A stretch of DNA of 41,884 nucleotides from Nocardia yamanashiensis NBRC 100130 (GCF_001613325.1 NZ_BDCD01000052.1:1-41884); one strand, 5' to 3'; positions 1 through 6,841 are shown, counted from the stretch's first letter. The notes: a model not told the origin generated them from the letters alone. Numbers and translations: made by a program.

Positions 1-180
1 GACCGGAACCGATTCCGACACGATCAATCCCGCGCTCGCTCGCTGCCCGTAGTGGACCGCCATCGCCGAGGGCACCGTCCCGTCGGCCTGCGCGCGGTTA
101 CGGGTCAGCGGCGCCATCACCATCCGGTTCGCCAAGGTCATCTCACCCACACGGAACGGGCCGAACAAATCAGCGGACAC
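1..180 (-). CDS. Old Yellow Enzyme family ene-reductase, N-terminal part (gene continues at 41884)
   Basis: This is the first 60 codons of an FMN-dependent alkene reductase that continues in frame from position 41884 leftward. The start is GTG at 180-178 because a strong GGAGG lies about 5 nt upstream; upstream in-frame GTGs at 210 and 207 lack one. The translation shows the family's N-terminal signature: ADLFGPFRVG, then NRMVMAPLTRNRA, then HYGQRASAGLIVSES. Family members reduce activated C=C bonds of enones, maleimides and nitro compounds with NAD(P)H, in the cytoplasm. The joined reading ...SESVPV then SPQGVGYPFTPG matches the conserved 'E-x-SPQG-x-GYP-x-TPG' stretch, so the break is only where the circle was opened. 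It heads an operon with TetR and YciI genes, and a palindrome upstream (224-245) may be the operator. Confidence 0.93.
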   Translation of the reverse strand, partial: MSADLFGPFRVGEMTLANRMVMAPLTRNRAQADGTVPSAMAVHYGQRASAGLIVSESVPV

Positions 181-223
181 GCCATCCTCCGGAAGCTCAA
201 CGCACACCACCTGTAGGCCATGC

Positions 224-245
224 GTCCTAGACAGGACGCTAGGAC
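224..245. promoter_or_regulatory. Palindromic operator candidate upstream of the ene-reductase operon
   Basis: A perfect inverted repeat, GTCCTAG (224-230) and CTAGGAC (239-245) with an 8-nt spacer, sits 44-65 nt upstream of the ene-reductase GTG. Its size and place fit a TetR-family operator, most likely for the TetR protein at 40363-40980. The rest of the intergenic stretch up to the AhpD-like gene at 595 holds only shadow reading frames and a small CCGGG/CCCGG hairpin near 505-518. Confidence 0.5.
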
Positions 246-594
246 ACTCGACCTAGAGAGTCAAGGCGTCCCGCGTCGCGGATGGTGGCAGTCCTGGTAG
301 GGCTCCGGCGCGCGCGGGTTCCGGTCGGTGAGTCGGTCGTCTGCGTCGATTGATCTCCTGCGGGTCTCTCGCGGTGTTTCCGCCTGGATGGTTCGGCATG
401 TGCGGTCCCCATCGCGGCGCGTTCCGTCCCCCGGTCGATGCCCGGGCGGGTCGTAGGTTTCAAACAGCGGCGCGAGGCAAGAAAGAAGTCTTCGCGATCC
501 GGGAATGCCCGGCCGTTGCATAACCTTCTATGTATCGATGATCGGTTAGAACGACTCGGTCATGGAACATGCTCTACGAGAACAGGATCGACTC

Positions 595-1140
595 ATGTCC
601 CGTCTGCCCTTGATCCAGCCCGACACCGCGAGCGGTAAGGCCGCCGACCTGCTGGCCGGTGTGCAGAAGGCGCTCGGCGTCACCCCGAACATGACCAAGG
701 CCATGGTCAACAGCCCGGCCGTGCTCGAGGCGTACCTGGGTTTCTCCGGCGCCCTCGGCTCCGGTGCGCTCTCCGCGGGAATCCGGGAGCGCATCGCGCT
801 GCTGGTCGCCGAGGAGAACGGTTGTGACTACTGCCTGTCCGCGCACTCCTACATCGGCGCGAACATCGCCAAGCTGAGTATCGAGGAGATCGAGGCCAGC
901 CGCCACGGCGATTCGGTCGACCCGAAAGCCGCTGCGGTACTGACGTTCGCGACCGCGGTCGTGCGCACGCGCGGCGGCGTCGAGGAAGCCGATATCAAGT
1001 CCGCGCAAGCCGCGGGCCTGACCGATGGTGAGATCACCGAGGTCATCGCCAATGTCGCGCTGAACGTATTCACCAACTACCTGAACAAGGCCGTCGAGAC
1101 CGATATCGACTGGCCGGTGGTGCGCCACCACGAGCACTGA
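595..1140 (+). CDS. AhpD-like / carboxymuconolactone decarboxylase family protein
   Basis: A 181-aa protein of the AhpD/CMD superfamily. The active-site signature E-x-x-GCDYCLSAH (E, CxxC, H) lies near residues 68-78 and is the peroxidase-type motif that forms a redox disulfide. The C-terminal EVIANVALNVFTNYLNKA is also typical. I chose the ATG at 595 because AGGA lies about 8 nt upstream; an in-frame start at 562 would add 11 residues without a clear ribosome site. Family members remove peroxides or act as uncharacterised redox enzymes, and decarboxylase activity is not implied. The gene is transcribed away from the ene-reductase and is followed by a strong hairpin. A truncated relative lies at 1250-1396. 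Confidence 0.9.
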   Translation: MSRLPLIQPDTASGKAADLLAGVQKALGVTPNMTKAMVNSPAVLEAYLGFSGALGSGALSAGIRERIALLVAEENGCDYCLSAHSYIGANIAKLSIEEIEASRHGDSVDPKAAAVLTFATAVVRTRGGVEEADIKSAQAAGLTDGEITEVIANVALNVFTNYLNKAVETDIDWPVVRHHEH

Positions 1141-1156
1141 TCGCGCACCCGCGAAC

Positions 1157-1198
1157 GAGGCCCGGCCACTCACCTGTCGAGAGGGAGAGCCGGGCCTC
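1157..1198. terminator. Hairpin terminator after the AhpD-like gene
   Basis: Perfect 10-bp arms GAGGCCCGGC (1157-1166) and GCCGGGCCTC (1189-1198) lie 17 nt after the stop codon. There is no T-run, which is common in actinobacterial terminators. Confidence 0.6.
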
Positions 1199-1249
1199 GC
1201 GCATGCGAAAAGTGTGGAACCAGCGCGAGATCCGCGGGCCTTTCGACGT

Positions 1250-1396
1250 TCAGGCCGGGATGGGTGTCGCTGTCAGCGGCGTCACCAGTGGCCACTCGCC
1301 ATCGACCGCGAGCGCCTCGTTGATGTAGTCGGTGAAGATATTGCGCACGACGTTCGCCACCACCGCGACGATATCGACTTGTCCGGCCGCGCCGGA
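1250..1396 (-). pseudogene. Truncated AhpD/CMD-family C-terminus
   Basis: Reading leftward from about 1396 the frame encodes VDIVAVVANVVRNIFTDYIN and then EALAVDGEWPLV, ending at 1250. This matches the C-terminal end of the AhpD/CMD family; compare EVIANVALNVFTNYLN and DIDWPVV in the intact gene at 595-1140. Nothing before it supplies the CxxC active site, and the sequence immediately upstream in this direction is the end of the VOC gene. It is therefore a remnant, cut by a rearrangement that left about 45 codons. It differs clearly from the neighbouring intact copy, so it is not a recent tandem duplicate. Confidence 0.7.
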
Positions 1397-1413
1397 AGGA
1401 ACCTCGGGCACCC

Positions 1414-1782
1414 TCACGCAACCGGCGGCAGGCACAGGCAGAACGGATGCCCCGCCGGATCGAACAGGACGCGGCACCTGCTCGGCGCGGACTGATGATC
1501 GGCAACCCGGGCACCGAGCTCGACCGCGCGGTGCTGCGCCTCGTCGAGATCAGTCACCACGAGGTCGAGATGAATCTGCTTGGGAACGCTCTCATCCGGC
1601 CAGGACGGTGGCCGGTAGTCCGGCACGCGAATCGCGGTCAGGACCAGATGCGGGAGTTTGACGCTCACGAACTTCTCCGTGCCGGCCGTGATCCGCCCGC
1701 GCAGCAGCTCGGCCCAGAAGATCGCCAGCTCGCTCGGATCATCGCAGTCGAGAGTGATCGATCCCAGATGCGCTACAGCCAC
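1414..1782 (-). CDS. VOC superfamily (glyoxalase/bleomycin-resistance-like) protein
   Basis: A 122-aa single-domain VOC protein. It opens with AHLGSITLDCDDPSELAIFW, the usual first beta strand and 'DP..lA.FW' helix. The second beta-alpha-beta-beta-beta module begins QIHLDLVVTDLDEAQHRAVELGA, and it ends with LFDPAGHPFCLCLPP. Likely metal positions are H6 and H93 with acidic partners. VOC proteins include glyoxalase I, dioxygenases and drug-binding proteins, and this one resembles the short Glyoxalase_6-like group of unassigned function. Its downstream end abuts the decayed AhpD-like fragment. Being close to the ene-reductase/TetR/AhpD genes, it may belong to the same electrophile-defence cargo, like GloA beside NemRA in E. 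coli (inference). Confidence 0.88.
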   Translation of the reverse strand: MAVAHLGSITLDCDDPSELAIFWAELLRGRITAGTEKFVSVKLPHLVLTAIRVPDYRPPSWPDESVPKQIHLDLVVTDLDEAQHRAVELGARVADHQSAPSRCRVLFDPAGHPFCLCLPPVA

Positions 1783-1850
1783 CCTCGAATCCTAGAACGT
1801 GTTGCAGTGGCGCGTGATTCGTGACGCGCTCATCCGCTGCGGGGGAGCGA

Positions 1851-2717
1851 TCACCCTGCCGGCGAGGTTGCTCGATCGTGCTCGCGCAGCAACCGCATCA
1901 CGGTGGCCGGGGAGGGGTGCTGGCCTTTCTTCTTGCCGGTGGTGATGACCAGCCGTGAGGCGATTTCGCGCAGGCTGAGTCCGGTTTCGCGCAGGTGCAG
2001 CGCCATCGCCTGCATGGTCTCGTCGACGACGGTGACCCCGCCGATCGATTTGCCGCGTCCACGGGCGGATTCGTGGCCTTCGAGGGTGCGGTCGCGGATG
2101 TATTCGCGTTCCATGCCCGACAGGGCGGCCAGCACGGTGAAGACCACTCCGGACGGGTCGTGGGAGCCTTGCAGCTCGCCGGTGAGGAATTCCAGGCCGA
2201 TGCCGGCGGCTTTGAGCTGTTCGGCCAGGGCGGCCAGTTCGATGCCGCGGCCGAGGCGTTTGTGTTCGTGTACGACCAGGGTGACCGCGGCGCCGGAGGC
2301 GCGGATCTCCCGCGCGAGGGCGACCGCGCGGTCGAGTTCGGGGCGCACCTGGGCGCGGGTGGAGATCTTCTCGGAGAAGATCCGCCCGATCCCGGCCGCG
2401 CGCAGGGAGTCGAGCTGAGTGTCCAGGGACTGGCGCACGGTGGAGGCACGGGCGTAGCCCAGGCGCACGTGCGCGCCCGAGGCGTCGGCGGCCGCGGCCG
2501 GGCGGGGCAGTTCGGTCCACACCGCGCCCGGACGGCGCAGCGCCGGCGTGGCGACGGTGAGCGATTTTGCCAGCGACGGTACGAGCCGGAAGCGGGCGGT
2601 GTGATAGCCGATCGCTACTTTGCCCTTGCCGGTGCGGCACGGGGATCCGGCCGGTGCGGCGCAGCTCGACATCGGGCAGTCGTGGGCCTCCACGCGGAGG
2701 AAGTCGTCGTCGCTCAC
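1851..2717 (-). CDS. Serine recombinase (resolvase/invertase family) with N-terminal zinc-finger-like extension
   Basis: A 288-aa site-specific recombinase. The catalytic domain begins near residue 84 with RLGYARASTVRQSLDTQ, where the nucleophile is the Ser of YARAS, followed by VVHEHKRLGRG (Arg-rich active-site helix), VFTVLAALSGMEREYIRDRT (E helix) and a C-terminal HTH (SLREIASRLVITTG to SPATVMRLL). Residues 1-50 are an extension with C14, C19, C27 and H39 in a CPMSSC..PAGSPCR..H pattern, seen in actinobacterial phage and plasmid proteins as a small zinc-binding, DNA-contacting module. The start is GTG at 2717. A cluster of ATGAAACAC palindromes just upstream (2725-2840) is its likely recombination site. 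A likely role is resolving plasmid multimers or moving the adjacent cargo. Confidence 0.9.
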   Translation of the reverse strand: MSDDDFLRVEAHDCPMSSCAAPAGSPCRTGKGKVAIGYHTARFRLVPSLAKSLTVATPALRRPGAVWTELPRPAAAADASGAHVRLGYARASTVRQSLDTQLDSLRAAGIGRIFSEKISTRAQVRPELDRAVALAREIRASGAAVTLVVHEHKRLGRGIELAALAEQLKAAGIGLEFLTGELQGSHDPSGVVFTVLAALSGMEREYIRDRTLEGHESARGRGKSIGGVTVVDETMQAMALHLRETGLSLREIASRLVITTGKKKGQHPSPATVMRLLREHDRATSPAG

Positions 2718-2724
2718 CCGAACA

Positions 2725-2840
2725 GTGTTTCATAGGTACGTTTCAAGAGAGAAGCTCTATGAAACAACCTATGAAACACCGATCGCCCTGGAGACCGTCC
2801 GCCGCGCCGGGTGTTTCATGGGTGATCACCTATGAAACAC
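2725..2840. repeat. res-like recombination site: clustered GTGTTTCAT palindromes
   Basis: Five copies of a GTGTTTCAT / ATGAAACAC half-site lie just upstream of the serine recombinase start: 2725-2733, 2758-2766 (ATGAAACAA), 2771-2779, 2811-2819 and 2832-2840. The last two form a 30-bp near-perfect palindrome (2811-2840, one mismatched pair) centred on GGTGATCACC. A short palindrome beside more loosely spaced half-sites is the usual design of a serine-resolvase res site, with a crossover site plus accessory sites. The sites may also autoregulate the recombinase. Confidence 0.7.
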
Positions 2841-2897
2841 GGCCTCGGTCGGCACCGCCTTGGCAAACAAGTAACCCTACGAAGCGGCCCGTGCGGT

Positions 2898-3359
2898 CCA
2901 GATCCGCGAAAAGTCACGCTAAGGAGTTACCGCAGATAATTGGCACTTATCTGCGGTAGCGCCTTAGCGCCGGATCTCGCAGAGATGCGCCACCAGGGGC
3001 AATCTGCCGTTGCGAGACTACGGACCTGCGCCGACTCGGGAATTTATCTGCGGTAGAGCCTCTGCGGGCAGCCTTCATCGGATGAAGAGATCCTGCATCT
3101 GATGCAATCGGCGGCGGTCGTACCACCCGCCGAATTTCGGGCGGATACACACACTGGCCGCACATCGTCGCAGGTCAAGCGAACTTCGTTGTTTTTTCCG
3201 CGGATGCTACGCTGCCCGGCGTGTCGCCGACTGATCACGCGAGATCAGCGGCCTATGGCGCTGCGCCACAGTCGGTTTCGTCAAGTGCGGCCCGATTCCC
3301 GAAGCTGACCCACGCCGCAAGGTAGGTCCGGGTCTTAGCGTGACTTTTCGCGGCTCTGG
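2898..3359. repeat. Gene-free segment bracketed by 26-bp inverted repeats, with internal TTATCTGCGGTA repeats
   Basis: The ends (2898-2923 and 3334-3359) are inverted copies with one mismatch; the perfect core is CCGCGAAAAGTCACGCTAAG (2904-2923). Inside, TACCGCAGATAA (2928-2939) faces TTATCTGCGGTA (2947-2958) across 7 nt, extended by CGCTAAG/CTTAGCG to a long imperfect hairpin (2917-2968). A third TTATCTGCGGTA lies at 3044-3055. Another inverted repeat, CTGATC/GATCAG, is at 3230-3247. No convincing gene is present. It could be a transposase-less element, a secondary origin or a regulatory region for the gene at 3470. Confidence 0.65.
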
Positions 3360-3390
3360 GCCTTACGCCCCGTCACCTACGGCCCAGAGG
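3355..3390. terminator. Hairpin upstream of the AcrVA2-like gene
   Basis: CTCTGGGCC (3354-3362) pairs with GGCCCAGAG (3381-3389). It lies directly beside the right-hand inverted repeat and about 80 nt before the next gene. It may act as a terminator or transcription-regulating structure, and either role is a guess from the shape alone. Confidence 0.4.
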
Positions 3391-3469
3391 GTGAGAACTG
3401 AGCATTGTCGCCAAACTGTTTGATACGCATCGATTTACAGCACGCGGTGGCGGTCGGTACTGCGATGCT

Positions 3470-4567
3470 GTGGTGGTGGGGACCGAGAAGCCGTTGTCAG
3501 CCAAACAGTCCGTGCAGGTTGCCGAGCAGTACGTGAAGGACACCATCGCAGTGGTGGACGGCGGGCGCAGCAACCCCGAGCTGGCCTTGATTCTCGATCG
3601 ACTGCGCGACGGGTTCCTCGGCCGCGGCGCCGAAGACTTCCAGCGCAGCCGCGTCTTCTCCGCCGAGCTGGAGATGATGGTCGGTGCGCAGCAGGCGACG
3701 TTGTTCGGATTGAGCGTGCAGACCGCGGTGGCCGCCCGGCTGTGGCGCCAGCACCGTGTCGTCTACCGCGTGCACCCCGGCCTGGCCGACAGCCTGCTCA
3801 GCACCGAGACCAGCGCGAAGATCCCGTGTGAGGTCTTCGCCCGGCTGCCGCATCCGGACCCGTTCATCGTGTTCCCCGAACCCATCACGGCCGATGCCGG
3901 ACCTGCCCTGGATCCGGAGCTGGACCGACTGCGTGAACCGCCGGTGTTCGTCGGCATGCTCGTCACCGGCATGACCGAGCACGAACAGCTGTGTTCCACC
4001 GCCGATCCCGAGGTGCGGAGTCTGCAAGTGGCGCTGGCCAGCCGGGTGCACTACGTCAGCCTCCCCTACCCCACCCACGAGGAGTCGGTGACCTTCCTGC
4101 CGCTGACCGGCACCTACACCGTCGACGAACTCGTCACTCGCCTGCAATCCCACGATTCCCTCGGTGACGTCCGCCGGGAAGACCTGGTGCGCGTCAACAA
4201 CCTGGCCATCGGTCTGCTGCTGTACCTGTGCAGTGACCATCGCGACGCCCGCGACTATCAGCCCGAGCCCGGCCGGCGCGGCAAGAAGGCCCGCCCCGGT
4301 GAAGAACGAACCGTCGTAGATCTCGGCTTCGAGATAGGGCCCGCGCTGCTCGCTGCCCGCAGCATCCCCGCCGCTGCGGGAGAAACCAGCGATCGTGAAG
4401 CCGGTTCGGTACGCGCACACCTGCGGCGTGCGCACTGGCACACCTACTGGACAGGGCCCCGGCAGGCACCCGTCCCCGAGGTTCGGTGGCTTCACCCGAT
4501 CCTGGTCAACAAGGACGACCGTCAAGCCCGGCCGCTGGTAGTCGATATCTCCGAACCGAGGCGCTGA
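3470..4567 (+). CDS. AcrVA2-family anti-CRISPR-like protein
   Basis: A 365-aa protein. Its C-terminal block, residues about 317-342 (HLRRAHWHTYWTG, then EVRWLHPILVN), closely resembles the end of AcrVA2 from Moraxella as I remember it (RRGHWHGYWQGTG, then VRWQPAVFVN). An upstream helix, NLAIGLLLYLCSD, corresponds to the 'LLPYLLWLC' helix there. AcrVA2 blocks type V-A CRISPR by lowering Cas12a levels co-translationally, and AcrVA2-like proteins are widespread on plasmids and phages with functions often untested. The start is one of three GTGs in a row (3470, 3473, 3476). The gene stands alone, preceded by the inverted-repeat segment. The family call is from remembered motifs; the function in an actinomycete is open, since Cas12a is rare there. 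Confidence 0.75.
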   Translation: MVVGTEKPLSAKQSVQVAEQYVKDTIAVVDGGRSNPELALILDRLRDGFLGRGAEDFQRSRVFSAELEMMVGAQQATLFGLSVQTAVAARLWRQHRVVYRVHPGLADSLLSTETSAKIPCEVFARLPHPDPFIVFPEPITADAGPALDPELDRLREPPVFVGMLVTGMTEHEQLCSTADPEVRSLQVALASRVHYVSLPYPTHEESVTFLPLTGTYTVDELVTRLQSHDSLGDVRREDLVRVNNLAIGLLLYLCSDHRDARDYQPEPGRRGKKARPGEERTVVDLGFEIGPALLAARSIPAAAGETSDREAGSVRAHLRRAHWHTYWTGPRQAPVPEVRWLHPILVNKDDRQARPLVVDISEPRR

Positions 4568-4693
4568 ACCCCTCCGAGGGGAACCTCTCCAAGATTCTGG
4601 AAAGCCAGGGGCCCGAAACCGTTAAGTGGGGACCGCGCGAAACAGCTGATGGAGTAGGCATACCGAGCCAAATGCGGACCACGCACCGTATAC

Positions 4694-4716
4694 GGCGGCC
4701 CGCACGGCGCGCCGCC
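4694..4716. repeat. GC-rich hairpin before the lipoprotein gene
   Basis: GGCGGC and its complement GCCGCC enclose a short GC-rich loop about 90 nt upstream of the lipoprotein start. The stretch 4568-4804 holds no gene; it also has a small CCCCTC/GAGGGG hairpin right after the previous stop codon that could end transcription. Confidence 0.35.
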
Positions 4717-4804
4717 TGGTGACCTGGGCTTCAGTGGTGGCATCGCTACGTACCCTGTCTCGGATCCACTGGCCGGAAAGCACTGCGAGTGAAGGGGATT
4801 CGAG

Positions 4805-5311
4805 ATGTTCAGGCGTTATGGACCGTTCGTCCGTTTATCCACGCTGGGTATTGCGGCAGGTGCAGCACTGCTACTGGTGGGCTGTTCTCCGGACTCGCCG
4901 AAACAGCAGCTCGACCGTGAGCGCCAAGCAGCGATGGTGCCTGTATTCCGTCTGCACATGATGCAGGACCTTTGGAAGCGCACCAGCGAGTATCCCGGCT
5001 TCTATGCGGGAGTTCCGGTACGCGAACCCAAGAGCGTGACCGAGGACCCGAACACCGGCATGGCGACTGTTGAATTAACCGGCTCACAAATGGTCGACTA
5101 CCTCAAGGTTCTCGACTACAGAGCTCACGGAGGCGGCCTCGGAGAAAGCTCCTCCTCCCTTGCGATGGCTGTCTACGACTCCATCGCCCCTGTCCTGGAC
5201 AGCATTCAGACCCCGCCGGCGCCTGGAGCGCCTGCGCCCGAGATCGTCATCAGTGCCGCGACCGGTCCGGCGGCCTCGACGCCGGCGTTGGCCCCCACTG
5301 AGGAGAAGTAG
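4805..5311 (+). CDS. Predicted lipoprotein
   Basis: A 168-aa secreted protein. Residues 1-26 form a signal peptide (basic MFRR, a hydrophobic core, then LLLVGC) with a lipobox whose Cys is about residue 27, so it should be lipid-anchored on the outer face of the membrane. The mature part has a helical stretch (RQAAMVPVFRLHMMQDLWKR), then a small alpha/beta region, and ends in a Pro/Ala-rich tail. AAGGGG lies upstream at a good distance from the ATG. I do not recognise the mature domain. Small lipoproteins on mobilisable actinobacterial plasmids can serve in surface exclusion or mating contact, but nothing in this sequence shows that. Confidence 0.82.
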   Translation: MFRRYGPFVRLSTLGIAAGAALLLVGCSPDSPKQQLDRERQAAMVPVFRLHMMQDLWKRTSEYPGFYAGVPVREPKSVTEDPNTGMATVELTGSQMVDYLKVLDYRAHGGGLGESSSSLAMAVYDSIAPVLDSIQTPPAPGAPAPEIVISAATGPAASTPALAPTEEK

Positions 5312-5320
5312 AAGCTGGCG

Positions 5321-5384
5321 GTTTGTCTCCCATGGGTGACAAACCGTCGGTAGACCACAGCTTTGTCTCCCATGGAAGACAAAA
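5321..5384. repeat. Two copies of a dispersed TTTGTCTCCCATGG palindrome
   Basis: Copy 1 (5321-5344) and copy 2 (5362-5383) are near-perfect palindromes centred on CCATGG with arms TTTGTCTCC and GGxGACAAA / GGAAGACAAA. A third copy lies at 37394-37423. Both copies here sit between the lipoprotein and the DUF6011 gene, about 41 nt apart centre to centre, close to four helical turns. They look like binding sites for a dimeric regulator. Confidence 0.65.
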
Positions 5385-5486
5385 CTCGATCGGGCCGTGC
5401 GTGACGGTGTAATTCGACTTGGGTGTCGGACCCCTGTGCGACCGTGGCGGAAAAGACTCCACCACCGGCCGGAAGAGGTACCCGAT

Positions 5487-5666
5487 ATGGCCGCCACCGA
5501 CGACAGACCCGAGGTCCGGCTGGTCGCGCACTGCCGGCGCTGCCATGGCTGGCTGGTCTCGGCGGCCTCGGTGGCCGCGGGCATCGGCCCGACCTGCGCG
5601 ATCCGTGAGCGTGCCGAGCAGCTCGCCGCCGCCACCATGACCCTGTTCGATATCGCGGTGGCCTGA
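5487..5666 (+). CDS. DUF6011-type small zinc-ribbon protein
   Basis: A 59-aa protein with C-x-x-C followed by GWLVSAASVAAGIGPTC (AHCRRCHGWL), the compact DUF6011 signature 'C..C.r.L..p.SVa.GiGP.C'. Three Cys residues and nearby His could bind zinc. The ATG at 5487 is preferred over an upstream in-frame start at 5397 because AGAGG is well placed and the homology begins after it. DUF6011 modules occur in actinobacterial plasmid and phage proteins, where they are probably nucleic-acid binding. The gene lies just downstream of the paired TTTGTCTCC palindromes, which may control it. Confidence 0.72.
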   Translation: MAATDDRPEVRLVAHCRRCHGWLVSAASVAAGIGPTCAIRERAEQLAAATMTLFDIAVA

Positions 5667-5721
5667 TTCCGAACCTCCGATCAGGAGGGACAGGCTTCTG
5701 GGGTAGAGCGAGCGATCCGCA

Positions 5722-5739
5722 CTGCCCAAAAGGTTTGGC
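5722..5739 (+). repeat. CTGCCNAAAAGGTTTGGC repeat, copy 1
   Basis: CTGCCCAAAAGGTTTGGC recurs with one change at 6398-6415. The match spans 17 of 18 bases and falls outside confident genes. It contains a TGCC..GGCA inverted repeat. Confidence 0.45.
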
Positions 5740-5744
5740 AGGGT

Positions 5745-5791
5745 GGACCTCCGGTGAGGAGGTCCAGCGGTCACCACCCGGGACCGCTGGA
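5745..5791. terminator. Two overlapping hairpins between convergent genes
   Basis: GGACCTCC (5745-5752) pairs with GGAGGTCC (5758-5765), and TCCAGCGGTC (5763-5772) with GACCGCTGGA (5782-5791). The two share the TCC at 5763-5765, so they are mutually exclusive. They lie between the ends of the convergent genes at 5487-5666 and 5802-6011 and can serve both strands. Confidence 0.6.
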
Positions 5792-5801
5792 CGATTCCCC
5801 G

Positions 5802-6011
5802 TCATTGCCCGCGACCGCGGCGCCGCAGCCCTCTCGTGGACTCCAGGACCGCGAGGGCGGCTTTGCGGCGGTCGGGCTTCGGGTGGAAGACCGCGACCAG
5901 GCCCGCGCACAAGCGCGCCGGTCCGTCGACGTATAGCCACCACAGCAGGCCGAGGAAGAGGGCGGCGGCACCGAACCCGGCTGTACCGACCGTGGAGATC
6001 AACGTGGCCAT
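5802..6011 (-). CDS. Small single-pass membrane protein
   Basis: A 69-aa protein. Residues about 5-30 (STVGTAGFGAAALFLGLLWW) form one transmembrane helix, and a basic tail (HPKPDRRKAALAVL, RGLRRRGRG) should face the cytoplasm. I chose the ATG at 6011 because GAGAGGGAC lies about 8 nt upstream. Its ATG overlaps the stop of an upstream frame (TGATG), so it is probably translated by coupling. Family not recognised. It is separated from the convergent DUF6011 gene by paired hairpins. Confidence 0.6.
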   Translation of the reverse strand: MATLISTVGTAGFGAAALFLGLLWWLYVDGPARLCAGLVAVFHPKPDRRKAALAVLESTRGLRRRGRGQ

Positions 6012-6733
6012 CACCGGTGTCCCTCTCCACGGGCGGACAGAGCGCCGGTGCCGGCGAATGGATCGGTCATCGAATAGTGTTCCCGTCTCTGGTGATTCAG
6101 TGGACGAGAGAACGCTATGACCGGCCCGCGGCGATGTTGCAGGTGCCGACTTCCGCAGGTGGAGCGCTGAATTCGGAATTCGTGGCCGACCCGGAACCAC
6201 CAGCTGTGTGGGGTGTGGGCGGCTCGGACGTGGTGGTGCCGACCGGTTTCGGCCCCGGCGATGGGCTGCGCAAGATCCGCGTGTGCCTGCTGCGCTCTCG
6301 CCGGGGGTCGTTCAGAATGGTCAGCCGAGGTGACTAGCCTCATGGGGACCTGGGCCCTCCTCGTGTTCGGAGTGGGAACTGGGTTGTCGGGCGGCCCCTG
6401 CCGAAAAGGTTTGGCGCCAGGAGGCAGGGGACGCGCTAGGTTCTCGGGCGGCCGGAACATCCCGGATCCGAGATGACCGCCAGGTGGCGGCCATGGTCGG
6501 GAATCGTAGTTCTCGACGCCGTCACCGCCGGGCCGACGACACAGCAGTTCGACACCCCCGCCGACGTACCGCATCGATGCCCTGAAGTATCCGTCGACCA
6601 GGTGCGCGCGCATCTCTGCAGGTCGACGGAGTGCAACATCCTCCGGCCAGGGTGGTACGAGTTCTCCTCGGCCATGGTCATACGGTCGCTGATACCAGCG
6701 GCTTTTCCCTTTCGGCGTGTTTGTTTTGGGCAT
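6011..6733 (-). CDS. Uncertain open frame ending at the small membrane protein start
   Basis: This open frame of up to 240 codons ends with a TGA that overlaps the ATG of the next gene. The first ~85 residues (MPKTNTPKGKSRWYQRPYD, later EMRAHLVDGYFRASMRYVGG) look protein-like, but the rest is Pro/Arg/His-rich and resembles a shadow frame. A shorter alternative is a 19-residue leader (ATG at 6070, MTDPFAGTGALSARGEGHR) using the same coupled stop. I recognise no family. The stretch 6012-6841 otherwise holds one copy of the CTGCC repeat and a long inverted repeat; treat any gene here as unproven. Confidence 0.25.
   Translation of the reverse strand: MPKTNTPKGKSRWYQRPYDHGRGELVPPWPEDVALRRPAEMRAHLVDGYFRASMRYVGGGVELLCRRPGGDGVENYDSRPWPPPGGHLGSGMFRPPENLARPLPPGAKPFRQGPPDNPVPTPNTRRAQVPMRLVTSADHSERPPARAQQAHADLAQPIAGAETGRHHHVRAAHTPHSWWFRVGHEFRIQRSTCGSRHLQHRRGPVIAFSRPLNHQRREHYSMTDPFAGTGALSARGEGHR
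6398..6415 (+). repeat. CTGCCNAAAAGGTTTGGC repeat, copy 2
   Basis: CTGCCGAAAAGGTTTGGC, matching 5722-5739 with a single difference. The flanks differ: here CCAGGAGGCAGGGG follows and can pair with CCCCTGCC just before it. Confidence 0.45.
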
Positions 6734-6765
6734 GGTCGAACACCATGGTCCACAGCGCCGCCAAA

Positions 6766-6811
6766 TCCAAACGTCAACGCTGCCTTGAGATATCGAGCAT
6801 TGACGTTTGGA
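6766..6811. repeat. 16-bp inverted repeat around TCCAAACGTCAA
   Basis: TCCAAACGTCAACGCT (6766-6781) faces AGCATTGACGTTTGGA (6796-6811), with one mismatch and a 14-nt spacer. It lies 30 nt beyond the stop of the small membrane protein gene at 6842-6973 and upstream of the uncertain frame ending at 6011. It could be that gene's terminator or an operator for the following transcript. Confidence 0.55.
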
Positions 6812-6841
6812 GAACAGGCACCGGGAGGTATGGAACGGTGC

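Noticed and set aside
1..180. Reading the first 180 nt as a gene fragment or pseudogene
   Set aside because: It joins in frame to the other end of the sequence to give a full-length protein, so it is not a fragment.
2947..3308. Small open frames inside the inverted-repeat segment
   Set aside because: They are short, have no ribosome sites and run through the repeats; no protein-like pattern beyond a chance C-x-x-C.
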